DNA of 18,322 bases from positions 1 to 18,322 of the forward strand of contig DAOTUB010000388.1 in assembly GCA_034437455.1 (NCBI GenBank), read 5' to 3'. Origin of the DNA: DAOTUB01 sp034437455 (GTDB lineage: Bacteria; Chloroflexota; Anaerolineae; B4-G1). Position 1 is the first letter of the stretch, and every line of letters starts with the position of its first letter. The notes under the pieces are model-generated. The model made no database searches. It was not told the DNA's origin and saw nothing but the letters and a program-made list of their open reading frames with translations. Positions 7,018-15,447 of this stretch are shown here, piece by piece. The position numbers were made by a program, and so were the translations under genes.

Positions 7018-8439
7018 TCAGCGGCTGATTTGTTTGACCCTGCGCTCGCGAATCACCACCCAGATGGTGGTGGCTACAAACCCGACGATCGACAGCCAGG
7101 CGAACAAGTCGCCGATGTAGGGATAGATGGTGAACGCACTTTCGACGGGAACCTGGGCGAGCAACACCCGCTCGCTGGCCGTCCAGTGATCCATCGCCGA
7201 CACCACTCGCCCGTAGGGATCCGCCACAAACGAAAGCCCGTTGTCCGCCTGGCGCACGACCGTGACGCCGTTCTCGACGGCCCGGTAGATCACCATGTGC
7301 GCGTGGATGGGGTCGAGCTCGCGGTACTCCATGCTGGGAGCCAGCAGGATGTCGGTGCCGTTGCGGCCAGCCTGGAGCACCATCTCCTCGTGGTTGGCGT
7401 CGTTGCAGATGATGGCCGAAAGTGTGCCAAAGGGAGTCTCAACCGTGCGCAGGACGCCATCGCCTCCCTTCGTTCCCTCCAGCGCCACCAGGGCGTACTT
7501 GTGGTGTTCCAGCACGACGTCGCCAGTCGGATCGATGACGATGAGCTTGTTTTCCCAGGGGCGGTCGCCCTGAAAAACTGCGCCGAATGCAAGGGCCAGG
7601 TAGACATCTTCCTGGCGGGCGATCTCCTGGGCCTGGGCGATGAAGGCCGGTTCGTCTTCTCCGGGCACCACCACGGCCTGCTCCGGCCAGTGGACGAGTT
7701 GAGCGCCGGCCCTGGTTTCGCGAACCGTCTCCTCGAAGTAGAGAGCGCGGTACTCTGCCGCCTTCTGGCGCATGGCCTCCCAACCCTCCTTTTCCTTTAT
7801 CTGATTCAGGCCCGCCCAATTCTGCCGCATATCCACTGCCGTTATGCCGTGCATCCGTACCGTGCCAGTGGCGGGCGGAGCAAAAGTCAACCGGACGCTG
7901 CCGTAGAGCATCACCAACAGAAGGAGACCGGCATAGACCGCCACCCCACGGCGGATGTTCGACCAGGAGAAGTCGCACTCCCAGGCCCAGTTAAAGACCG
8001 AAGCGAACCAGCTCACCAGAAAGGTGATCCCCCACATCCCGGTGATGGAGAGCAGTTGCATCAGAACCAGGTTGCCATACTGAAAGTAGGCCTGCGCTCC
8101 AATGCTGTCCAGGGGGTTGGCCAGGTAGGGCAAGGTGAACGGCAAAGCGCCGATCGCCATCGTGATGAGATATACGGGCAATGGGCTAGGCATCATGGCA
8201 TTCATCATGCCATACTGGGTGATCCCGACCGTCACAAATGTCATCAGCCAGGCCAGGAGAAAGCCGCGCCAGACCTTTTGCGTGCGCACGAAACGCAGCA
8301 CAAAGACGGACGACAGCCACCAGACCAACGCTATGGTCCAGAAGAAGCCCAGTAGCGTTCCAATAACCAGCCAGAGATAGGACCAGCGGTCCGACTGCAT
8401 TGTGGTATCCATTCGTTTCTTGTTCATCATCATCATCAT
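7018..8439 (-). CDS. Membrane nitrilase-domain protein, apolipoprotein N-acyltransferase-like
   Basis: The 473-residue product has about six hydrophobic segments in residues 20-190, then a carbon-nitrogen hydrolase domain, then a final hydrophobic segment near 441-462. This is the layout of Lnt. The nitrilase triad is visible as Glu253 (WPEQAVV), Lys314 (EHHKYALVALEG) and Cys345 (AIICNDANH). Lnt N-acylates lipoproteins in diderm bacteria, but the surroundings of the Cys differ from Escherichia coli Lnt (ICYE there, ICND here). A related acyltransferase or amidase is therefore equally possible. The start is ambiguous: five tandem ATG codons (8439 to 8425) follow AAGG directly, so initiation at the third or fourth ATG gives better spacing. 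It has its own promoter and is followed by the CPBP gene on the same strand. Confidence 0.82.
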   Translation of the reverse strand: MMMMMNKKRMDTTMQSDRWSYLWLVIGTLLGFFWTIALVWWLSSVFVLRFVRTQKVWRGFLLAWLMTFVTVGITQYGMMNAMMPSPLPVYLITMAIGALPFTLPYLANPLDSIGAQAYFQYGNLVLMQLLSITGMWGITFLVSWFASVFNWAWECDFSWSNIRRGVAVYAGLLLLVMLYGSVRLTFAPPATGTVRMHGITAVDMRQNWAGLNQIKEKEGWEAMRQKAAEYRALYFEETVRETRAGAQLVHWPEQAVVVPGEDEPAFIAQAQEIARQEDVYLALAFGAVFQGDRPWENKLIVIDPTGDVVLEHHKYALVALEGTKGGDGVLRTVETPFGTLSAIICNDANHEEMVLQAGRNGTDILLAPSMEYRELDPIHAHMVIYRAVENGVTVVRQADNGLSFVADPYGRVVSAMDHWTASERVLLAQVPVESAFTIYPYIGDLFAWLSIVGFVATTIWVVIRERRVKQISR

Positions 8440-8470
8440 CCTTATTTTGCTCGTTCACTGAATTGGCTCC

Positions 8471-8499
8471 AGTATAGGCGCAAAGGCAGGATATGTCAT
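8471..8499 (-). promoter_or_regulatory. Sigma-70-type promoter for the nitrilase/Lnt-like gene
   Basis: On the minus strand, ATGACA (8499-8494) and TATACT (8476-8471) are 17 nt apart, matching consensus at 5 of 6 positions each. The promoter lies 32 nt before the ATG run of the Lnt-like gene. Confidence 0.65.
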
Positions 8500-8529
8500 C
8501 ACCCATTGCGGGTGATTGATGGGTGATTG
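8498..8529. promoter_or_regulatory. GGGTGAT repeat cluster at the Lnt-like promoter
   Basis: ATCACCC (8498-8504) and GGGTGAT (8510-8516) form a 7-bp dyad with a 5-nt centre, and GGGTGATTG occurs twice directly (8510-8518 and 8521-8529). The cluster touches the -35 box, the usual position for a repressor or activator site. The binding protein is unknown. Confidence 0.45.
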
Positions 8530-8545
8530 GAGGCGCGAACGGAGG

Positions 8546-10131
8546 CTATGCCACGAGGCCGAGCTTCTTCGCTTCGGCGACGGCCTTGCGGCGGTTGCTC
8601 ACGCCGAGCTTGCCGTAGATGTTCTTGAGGTGGGTTTTTACTGTGTTGACCGATATGTAGAGCGCGTTCGCGATCTCCTGATTAGTTCGTCCGCCGGCGA
8701 GCAAACGGAGGACATCAAGCTCGCGGTCGCTCAGTGGTTCGACCAGGGACGCAGACGCCAGGGCGGTTCGTCCATCGTCCTTCGTCTCGCCTTCAAACGC
8801 ACTCAGGAGCCTGTGCACATATTCCGCCGCGATGCCTTGCTCCACCGCTGCGTGCAGCAACGCTTTCATCGGCTCGCCCGCGTCTACAAAGGTGCGGACA
8901 TAGTTCTCCGGCTCGGCCCAGGCGAGCGCCTCGGCCAGGAAATCGAGGGCCTGTTCGGGAGAGGGCGCGGCCAGAGCTTGCAGCGCGCGGGCCTTGGCGG
9001 CAGTCGATTGGAAACCGGCAGAGGAGGCCATCCCGTGCAGCGTCGCCAGGTGCTGCGCAGCGGCCGCTTGCTCCCCCTGCGCCAGGAGCAGACGAGCCTG
9101 GGCCAGCATCAAGGAGAGATAATCGGGGCGCGTTCTGCCTCCGTCAGCGTCTGCTCGGCCTCGGCCAGGCGCCCACGATACCACTGCGACATGCCCAAGT
9201 TAAGCGCCGCGACAGAACGGCCCACAAGCTCCTCCGGCGGCAAGAGCGCCAGTGCTTGCTCCGAAAGCTCGGCCGCGCGTTGGTTGTCGCCTCGCATCCG
9301 GGCGATGTGCACGCGCGCCACGGCAACGTCGCCTAAAATGCCAGTGTCTCCCTGTTCCTCGGCGGTCCGCTCCGCCTGGTTGAGGTAGGATTCGGCGGTG
9401 TCAATCTGCTCCGTCAGGATCAGCGGCCAACTATATTCGAGGCAGAGCTGGGGGCTGGCGAGCACCATCTCTTCTGGCAACGCCTGGAGCCAGCCGAGCA
9501 GCGTCACCACCTCGCCTCGCTTCAGCATCGCATCGGACAGCTCGCCGACGAGCAAAGCCACTTTTTCCCAATCGGAACCGGCCAGGGCGTGGCGCATGGC
9601 ATCGGCAGGGAATCCATTGTCTGCGTACCATTGGCTGGCTTGCTTGTGCAGTCGAACGACGTCGCCTGACGCTTCGATCTCCAAGCGATGGCGCAGGAGA
9701 TCGGCAAAGAGACGGTGATAGCGATACCACTGTCGCGATTCGTCCAGCGGAACGATAAAAAGGTTCGCGTGCTCCAGGGTCAACAGCACCTCGCGACCGT
9801 TCTCCTGTCCTGTGACAGCATCGCACAACGGAGCGGTGAACCGGTCGAGGAGCGATGTCTTGAGGAGAAAATCCTGCACGTCGGGAGACTGTTGTTGGAA
9901 CACCTCCTCGATGAGATAGTCGAGGACGTAGCGATGTCTGCCGGTGAAGGATCGTACCAGCCGTTCCGCGTCGTCGTTGCCGCTGATGGAGAGTGCAACC
10001 AATTGCAGACCAGCGGTCCAGCCCTCTGTGCGCCGCTGGAGCGCGGCGACGTCGGCGGGGGATAGCTCGAGTCGCCTCGATTGCCGCAGGAACTCGGTCG
10101 TCTCCTCGGTTCTCAAACTCAGCCGAGCCAC
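8546..10131 (-). pseudogene. MalT/LuxR-type ATP-dependent regulator, 5'-truncated and frameshifted
   Basis: The first part (10131 to 9109) begins inside a MalT-like protein: TEETTEFLRQSRRLELSPADV and RRTEGWTAGLQL match the end of the STAND ATPase module. Arm-like and TPR-like helices follow (WYRYHRLFADLLRHRLE and later repeats). Walker A and B are absent, so about 200 or more N-terminal residues are missing. The second part (9184 to 8546, another frame) continues with the last helical repeats (DYLSLMLAQARLLLAQGEQ) and ends in a complete LuxR helix-turn-helix, SDRELDVLRLLAGG, TNQEIANALYISVNTVKTHL. The frame change lies at about 9120-9135. Intact relatives are near 900 residues. The remnant sits after the exporter operon; its 5' side is a repeat-rich stretch. 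A separate DNA-binding fragment could still be made but is not expected. Confidence 0.8.
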
Positions 10132-10230
10132 TGCATCGCTGAGATCGCCGAGGGTGCTGAAAACGCTGAAAACGGATTGACGCTCGACAGAACCTTCAGC
10201 GAAATCAGCCCCTTCAGCGTTTCAGCGATT
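10117..10230. repeat. Repeat-rich stretch at the broken edge of the MalT-like gene
   Basis: GCTGAAAAC occurs twice in tandem (10156-10173). The inverted unit TTCAGCG occurs at 10195-10201, 10213-10219 and 10221-10227, so the stretch is a cluster of direct and inverted copies of one 7-9-nt word. It replaces the expected ATPase-coding sequence. Whether it is a dispersed element that caused the deletion is inference. Confidence 0.55.
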
Positions 10231-10247
10231 CGATCACGCGATAAGCA

Positions 10248-11480
10248 TCAACCGCCGGTGTGAATATCCACAAAGACCTTCATTCCCCAACGCAGCGGCG
10301 CATCTCCCACGTCATCCAACTCAATGACCACCGCATAGGTTACGTCGCCCTGCTTGAGTTCAGAGATGAGCGGCACTTCCGTCACTCGACCGTGGAAGGT
10401 CTGATCGGGCAGGGCGTCCACGCGCACCTCAGCTTCCTGGCCGACCTGGACGTGCACCACGCTCAACTCGCTCAGGTCGTCCATCTCCACCCGCCAGGGA
10501 GAAAAGTCGGCGACGACGATCACGGGCGCGCCGGGTAACACAGTCTCTCCGACCTCGATGGTCACGTCGGCGACCGTGCCAGCGAAGGGGGCCTTCAGTT
10601 CCGTCTCGGCCAGGGCGACCTGGGCTGTCTCCAGCGCCGCCTCAGCTTGCCGCACCGACGTCTCGGCCACGGCGCTCTCCTCTGTTCGGGGGCCGACCTT
10701 TGCCAGCGCCAGTTGTGCCTGGGCAATATCCCGCTGGGCTTTGGCGGCCAGGACTGCGGCGTTTGCCGACTGTTTTTGGGCCCAGGCGCTGTCGCGCGCC
10801 TGGGCCAAACGTACGTGGGCCGCTTCCAATGCTTGCTCCGCCGCGTGCAATTGGAGAATGGCCTCTTCCTCTATCCAGCCGTGGACCTTGCCCTTGATCT
10901 GGTCGTATTGATCCTCCGCCGTCTTGCGCCCCAATTCGGCGGCGGCCAGGTCCGACTCGGCTGCGGCGATCTCGGTCTCGATGGTGCCGGCGAGCAACTG
11001 ATTCCGCTGGGCGGTGGCCTGCGCCAGCGCCGCTTCAGCCGCGCCTACTTGCGCCTCGGCCACAGCGATCGCCTCCGAACGAGGGCTGACCTTTGCCAGG
11101 GCCAGTTGCGCCTCGGCCACAGCGATGGCCGCCTCGGCCTGGGCGATGGCCGCCCGCAGATCGTCGTCCTCCAGCCGGGCCAGTACCTCTCCCGACTCGA
11201 CGGCGTCGCCGGGCGCGACCAACACCTCGACCACGCGGTCGCTGGTGCGGAAGCCAAGCTCTGCATGGCGGGCGGGGACGATGGTTCCCTCCGCCGAGAC
11301 GACGTCGGCTCCCGTGCTCGCTACTGCTGCTGCCGCAGGTGGGGCCGCCGCCTGAGCCGTCGGCTGAGACGCCGACTCCTGCGGCAGAGGGGCCAGAAAT
11401 TGCCGGTAGCCCCAATAAGCCAGGCCCACGACCGCCACAAAAACAATGGCTCCAATAATAATCTTGCCAGCTTTCACCAT
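10248..11480 (-). CDS. HlyD/MacA-type efflux adaptor (membrane fusion protein)
   Basis: The 410-residue protein has one N-terminal membrane anchor (IIIGAIVFVAVVGLAYWGY, 7-25) and a Pro/Ala-rich linker. A split lipoyl/barrel-sandwich domain follows (first half about 79-106 with VLVAPGDAVESGEVLARLED, second half from about 292 with LKAPFAGTVADVTIEVGETV), interrupted by a long Ala/Glu-rich coiled-coil hairpin (about 107-285), then a beta-barrel domain to the end. This is the architecture of adaptor subunits that partner MacB-type exporters. The hairpin contains a repeated unit, QLALAKVSPRSE near 125 and QLALAKVGPRTE near 246, which suggests internal duplication. The start is 9 nt after the permease stop, so it is the last intact gene of the marR-ATPase-permease-adaptor operon. 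The substrate is unknown. Confidence 0.88.
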   Translation of the reverse strand: MVKAGKIIIGAIVFVAVVGLAYWGYRQFLAPLPQESASQPTAQAAAPPAAAAVASTGADVVSAEGTIVPARHAELGFRTSDRVVEVLVAPGDAVESGEVLARLEDDDLRAAIAQAEAAIAVAEAQLALAKVSPRSEAIAVAEAQVGAAEAALAQATAQRNQLLAGTIETEIAAAESDLAAAELGRKTAEDQYDQIKGKVHGWIEEEAILQLHAAEQALEAAHVRLAQARDSAWAQKQSANAAVLAAKAQRDIAQAQLALAKVGPRTEESAVAETSVRQAEAALETAQVALAETELKAPFAGTVADVTIEVGETVLPGAPVIVVADFSPWRVEMDDLSELSVVHVQVGQEAEVRVDALPDQTFHGRVTEVPLISELKQGDVTYAVVIELDDVGDAPLRWGMKVFVDIHTGG

Positions 11481-11489
11481 TTCCTCCCT

Positions 11490-14084
11490 TTACTCATACT
11501 GCACCGCTCTCACGATATTCAGTTTCGACGCCCGCCAGGCCGGATAGAGCGCGGCAAGCTGCGAGACCACCAGCGCGATGATCAGACCGGCGAGAAGCAA
11601 GCCACGGGGCAGGATGTACTCGATCGTCCAACCCGTGCTCTCTCCCATCCCTGCCACGGCGTAGTAGGAGCCATACGCCCCAAACGCCACTCCGAGCAAT
11701 CCCCCCATGAGGCCCATGACCAGGGCCTCGGACAGGATCATCTTGGCTACCTGAGGCCGGGTCATCCCTACCGAGCGCAGGGTACCGATCTCGCGGATGC
11801 GCTCCAGCACGTTCATCATCAGAGTGTTGATCACGCCCAAAGCGCCCATGACGACGCCGATGGCGGCGATGACGTCAAAGAGCATGAACCAATTCATAAA
11901 GTCCTTCAGCCACCGCTCCCGGAGTTCCTCACCCGACGCTACCTCGATGTGCCGGGTCTTGCCGTACAGATCCTCCATGTTCTGCCGGACGCCCTCTATC
12001 GAGGCTTCCGGCGCCACGTCAACCATGAACATGTGGACTTTGTTGTGGCCAAAGTACGCTTCGAGATCGTGCCAGGAACCCATCATCGCCTCTCCACCCT
12101 GGAAATAGTCCACGATCACCGCCGCCACGACAAAGTTGCGCTCCCCCCTCGCTGTGCGCATGCGGACCTGATCGCCTTGCCCAATTCCATACTTCTGGCT
12201 GAGCATGGTGGAGATAAAAACAGCATCCCCCGCCGCCAGTTGTTCCACCAGCACCTTTTCCTCTCCCTGCCCCGAAGCGAACTCAAAGCCACTGACCTGA
12301 TCGTATTCCAACGGTTCGACAGCGAGGAGATAGGGGGCCTCGTCCAGGGGGACAAAACCGCTCGCAGAATTGACGCCCACCACCTTGGCTTCGAGAAAGT
12401 GCATGGGTGTGACCACATGTACTCCCTCCAGCGCCGCCAGCTCTTGCTTCAATTCCATTCGCATCGCCTGGAAGGATTCCACAAAGAGATCCCCCTGCAG
12501 AGCCGTCTCCATCCACTCCCGCGTGTCGGAGGTGAGACTGACCGACATGGCCCCGATCATGATCGTCATCAGAATCCCCACCGTCAAGGCGCCCACGGTC
12601 AAGCTGGTGCGCCCCAGGGCGCGATGGACGTTTCCAGCACCGATCCGCCCCTCGTGGCCATAGATGGCGATCATCACTGGCCTGACGAGCCTTTCGAGTA
12701 GCCCGGTGACGCGGGGCACGAGCAAGGTCACTCCCCCCAGGAGCAGGAACATGCTCAATTGACCCCATCCCATCTGGGCTTCTTCTCGCACTGGCACGTA
12801 ATCCATCAACTCGGAGAGGATCACCAGCGCCAGCCCAAACTTCCAGCCGTGCTTCATGAGCCAACCGTCGCCCCCGCGACCGCGCACCGTCAGCGCCTCG
12901 ACGGGCGACAGGCGGCCGGCCCGGATGGCGGGAATCAACGCGCTGGCGATGGTCACCACCATCCCTACGACGACGCTGGTGACGACGCTCTCCAGGGGCA
13001 CGGAGAAGAGGTTCGTCTCGAGGCCAATGGTGGTGTTCGTCACCTTCATCATCGGCACAGAGAGAACAAGCCCGAAAACGATCCCCAGCAGAGAACCGGC
13101 CAACCCCATGAAAAAGGCCTCGATCAAGATGAGGCGCGTGACCTGCCACTTGGTCAAGCCGACGGCGCGCAGAAGGCCGATCTCGCGGGTGCGCTCCACG
13201 ACGGTCATGGAGAAGGTGTTAAAGACGAGATAGGCGCCCACAAAGAGCGCGGTGATGGCGAAAAAGCCCAGCCCCATCCACATCCCCGAAAGCATCTCGG
13301 CGATGTTGCGGCCCTTGGCGGCGGGGTAGACGACCTCGTAGCTCGGGCCCAGTTCGTCCTGGAGAGAGGCCATCAACCGGTCGAGGGTGTCGGCGGATTT
13401 GGCGATCTCCTCCTCGGCGACGAGGTCAACGCTATCTATGTTGTGCCCGCGGGCAAAGACCGCCTGCGAGGCGGCGAGCGGCATCACCATCTTGGCCTGC
13501 CGGGCCGGCCCCTCCTTCGCCACGATCCCCACCACCAGGAACGACTCGGTTCCCGCAGGGGCGTTGGCCCCTACGGGACTATGCCCATCGGCCACGAGCA
13601 GCTCGACGTCGTCGCCGACCTCGATCTCGTGCCGCTCGGCGAAATCCTCCGCCACGATGACGGCGTACTCGTCGCCCTCGGGAAGGAATTCCCCCTCGAT
13701 GACTTTGTAGGGACGCACCTCTTTGTCGACGGCGGGGTCCACGCCGTAGACCGCGAGGGAGACCTCCCTGTCCCCCAGCATCAGCATTGTACCATCCGCC
13801 GTGCTGGGCACAGCCGCGGAGACTCCCTCGAACGTCCGCACTTGTTCCAGGATCTGCTCGTCGAACCCCTCATCGTTATCCGAGGCGGCCCTCACGGTGA
13901 GGTCCGCGTTCCCGGCCACGTCGGCAAAGAGCGCCTCCAGGCCGCTGTAGATACTGCGATTGGTGACGGCGATGGCCAGGATCACGGCCACTCCCAGCAC
14001 GATACCGGCTACGGTCAGCAGGGTGCGAGTCAACCTCACCCGCAGGTTTCTGAAGGATAGCGTGGATAGATGTCGCATGTTCAT
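11490..14084 (-). CDS. ABC transporter permease with two FtsX/MacB domains
   Basis: The 864-residue protein has an N-terminal membrane segment (LLTVAGIVLGVAVILAIAV), a large extracytoplasmic MacB-type domain, and a three-helix FtsX core (GAYLVFNTFSMTVVERTREI, then GLLRAVGLTKWQV). A middle pair of membrane segments, a second extracytoplasmic domain and a second FtsX core (VINTLMMNVLERIREIGTLR, then SVGMTRPQVAK) follow. The repeated VxERxREIGxLRxVGxT signature marks an internally duplicated permease. Such permeases, with a LolD/MacB-type ATPase, drive mechanotransmission-style export of peptides, lipids or drugs. The start ATG overlaps the ATPase stop by 4 nt (ATGA at 14084-14081), so the two are translationally coupled. 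The adaptor gene follows 9 nt after. Confidence 0.92.
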   Translation of the reverse strand: MNMRHLSTLSFRNLRVRLTRTLLTVAGIVLGVAVILAIAVTNRSIYSGLEALFADVAGNADLTVRAASDNDEGFDEQILEQVRTFEGVSAAVPSTADGTMLMLGDREVSLAVYGVDPAVDKEVRPYKVIEGEFLPEGDEYAVIVAEDFAERHEIEVGDDVELLVADGHSPVGANAPAGTESFLVVGIVAKEGPARQAKMVMPLAASQAVFARGHNIDSVDLVAEEEIAKSADTLDRLMASLQDELGPSYEVVYPAAKGRNIAEMLSGMWMGLGFFAITALFVGAYLVFNTFSMTVVERTREIGLLRAVGLTKWQVTRLILIEAFFMGLAGSLLGIVFGLVLSVPMMKVTNTTIGLETNLFSVPLESVVTSVVVGMVVTIASALIPAIRAGRLSPVEALTVRGRGGDGWLMKHGWKFGLALVILSELMDYVPVREEAQMGWGQLSMFLLLGGVTLLVPRVTGLLERLVRPVMIAIYGHEGRIGAGNVHRALGRTSLTVGALTVGILMTIMIGAMSVSLTSDTREWMETALQGDLFVESFQAMRMELKQELAALEGVHVVTPMHFLEAKVVGVNSASGFVPLDEAPYLLAVEPLEYDQVSGFEFASGQGEEKVLVEQLAAGDAVFISTMLSQKYGIGQGDQVRMRTARGERNFVVAAVIVDYFQGGEAMMGSWHDLEAYFGHNKVHMFMVDVAPEASIEGVRQNMEDLYGKTRHIEVASGEELRERWLKDFMNWFMLFDVIAAIGVVMGALGVINTLMMNVLERIREIGTLRSVGMTRPQVAKMILSEALVMGLMGGLLGVAFGAYGSYYAVAGMGESTGWTIEYILPRGLLLAGLIIALVVSQLAALYPAWRASKLNIVRAVQYE

Positions 14085-14821
14085 AACTCCAATTCAGTCA
14101 AGCGGGCCAGAATGTCCGCGGCGTCCTTCTTCCCATCGCCAAGCTCCATCTCGTCAATGATGCGCCCATCCTTGAGAAAGACGACCCGATCGGCGCAACT
14201 GGCGCCCAGGGGATCGTGCGTCACCATCACGATGGTCTGGCCCAGGTCGTCGCACAGTTGGCGCAAGAGATTCAGAATTTCACCGCCCGCCCTCGAGTCC
14301 AGGTTGCCCGTCGGCTCGTCGGCGAGGACGATGGCCGGCTCGGTGACGAGGGCGCGGGCGATGGCCACCCGCTGTTGCTCGCCGCCCGACATCTGGTCGG
14401 GCTTGTGGCTCCGTCGCTCGACCAGCCCCACCATCTCCAGCAGGCGGACCACACGCTCGCCATAATCTTTGGGCCGCTGGCCGTCGATGAGCAGCGGCAG
14501 GGCGACGTTCTCCTCGGCATTCAGGGTGGGGACAAGATTGTAGAATTGAAAGATAAAACCGATCTTGCGGCGGCGGGTGATAGTGATCTGTTTATCGGAG
14601 AGAGCCGAGAGCGTTTGCCCATCCAGTGCCACCGCTCCGTCGGTCGGCTGATCGAGCCCGCCGAGAAGGTGCAGGAGCGTGCTCTTGCCCGATCCGGACG
14701 GCCCCATGACGGCCACAAACTCTCCCTGCTCGATGCTGAGGTCAACGCCGGCCAGGGCGTTCACCGTTACTTTGCCCATCTGGTACTGCTTGCTGACGCC
14801 GTTTGTTTCGAGAATTGACAT
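14081..14821 (-). CDS. ABC transporter ATP-binding protein (LolD/MacB type)
   Basis: The 246-residue ATPase has all nucleotide-binding motifs: Walker A GPSGSGKS (40-47), Q-loop Gln92 in FQFYNLVPTL, signature MSGGEQQRVAIARAL (144-158), Walker B IVLADEP (164-170, catalytic Glu169), D-loop in TGNLDS and H-loop His202. These are the signatures of the MacB/LolD/FtsE-like subfamily that pairs with FtsX-type permeases. A GAAGGAGGA site lies just before the ATG. The gene follows the MarR gene by 31 nt and overlaps the permease start by 4 nt, so it is the energy-supplying subunit of the exporter encoded here. Confidence 0.95.
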   Translation of the reverse strand: MSILETNGVSKQYQMGKVTVNALAGVDLSIEQGEFVAVMGPSGSGKSTLLHLLGGLDQPTDGAVALDGQTLSALSDKQITITRRRKIGFIFQFYNLVPTLNAEENVALPLLIDGQRPKDYGERVVRLLEMVGLVERRSHKPDQMSGGEQQRVAIARALVTEPAIVLADEPTGNLDSRAGGEILNLLRQLCDDLGQTIVMVTHDPLGASCADRVVFLKDGRIIDEMELGDGKKDAADILARLTELEL

Positions 14822-14852
14822 CTTGAGTCCTCCTTCAAACTATTGAAAATAA

Positions 14853-15302
14853 CTACTGCCAATCGAACCCCAGGCTGTGCGACGCTTTTAGAAGTAAGCG
14901 GTGCAGCTCGCGTTGCTCTTCCTCGCCCAGCGCTGAGAGAAAATCGCGCGTGTATGCCGCCGCACTGGCGACTATTTCCCCGGCAACCTCCTGCCCCAGT
15001 TCAGTCAGCGTCAACCACCAATTGCGGCGGTCTTTTCTATCCCGCTCTCTCTGAACCAGGTCTTTTTCCACCAACCGCTGGACATAGACCGAGATAGTGC
15101 CTGGATTGATGTCCATAATGCGCGAGAGTTGGACGGCGTTGAGCGGCGCGAACTGGCGCAGCACCATCAGCACGGAACAATCCGAGAGCGCCAGGCCGAG
15201 CACGTTGCGCTCGGCTTCCTCGGCCATGCGCGATTCGTAGGCATGGGTCAGGCTAAACAACGCCTGGTTGATCTGCAAATATTCCTGGTCTGAAAGTGAC
15301 AT
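14853..15302 (-). CDS. MarR-family transcriptional regulator
   Basis: The 149-residue winged-helix protein has the MarR layout: an N-terminal dimerisation helix, then LRQFAPLNAVQLSRIMDINP and GTISVYVQRLVEKDLVQRER as the helix-turn-helix and recognition helix, then DRKDRRNWWLTLTELGQEVA as the wing with the conserved D-x-R-DRR pattern. A C-terminal dimer helix follows. MarR proteins usually repress their own operon and drug-export genes and are released by small molecules. The gene is first in the operon with the ABC exporter and sits behind a perfect-consensus promoter with dyads, so autoregulation of the exporter is the likely role. AAGGGG precedes the ATG. Confidence 0.93.
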   Translation of the reverse strand: MSLSDQEYLQINQALFSLTHAYESRMAEEAERNVLGLALSDCSVLMVLRQFAPLNAVQLSRIMDINPGTISVYVQRLVEKDLVQRERDRKDRRNWWLTLTELGQEVAGEIVASAAAYTRDFLSALGEEEQRELHRLLLKASHSLGFDWQ

Positions 15303-15313
15303 CTGCCCCTTGC

Positions 15314-15353
15314 TATACTTTAATTGTACTATCCAATATTTGCATTATACAAT
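15314..15353. promoter_or_regulatory. Candidate MarR operators at the exporter promoter
   Basis: ATTGTA (15323-15328) and TACAAT (15348-15353) form an inverted pair that overlaps the -10 box. The segment 15314-15328 is an imperfect 7+1+7 dyad (5 of 7 pairs) with a TACAATT half-site, similar in style to OhrR/MarR boxes. Binding is inferred. Confidence 0.45.
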
Positions 15354-15372
15354 CGAGCAGTGGGCTTGTCAA
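15344..15372 (-). promoter_or_regulatory. Perfect-consensus promoter of the marR-exporter operon
   Basis: On the minus strand, TTGACA (15372-15367), a 17-nt spacer and TATAAT (15349-15344) match the sigma-70 consensus exactly. The -10 box ends 41 nt before the marR ATG. Such a strong promoter is usually held in check, which fits the dyads around it. Confidence 0.85.
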
Positions 15373-15447
15373 ATTTCAACAGGCATATCGGAGAGAGTGA
15401 AGCCGACTTTTTGAACGTTCTGGCAGAAACTCAATCATATATACGCA

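Noticed and set aside
7000..8355. 451-codon open frame on the plus strand
   Set aside because: It is antisense to the nitrilase-domain gene and is rich in the His/Arg/Asp/Gly typical of shadow frames.
10647..12701. 684-codon open frame on the plus strand
   Set aside because: It lies antisense to the adaptor and permease genes, whose domains are unmistakable; long shadow frames are expected in GC-rich DNA.
12759..14060. 433-codon open frame on the plus strand
   Set aside because: It is antisense to the FtsX permease, with low-complexity His/Gly/Asp-rich composition.
15380..15440. Small gene between the marR promoter and the hairpin
   Set aside because: No frame with a start, ribosome site and coherent protein was seen; only an AT-rich stretch is present.
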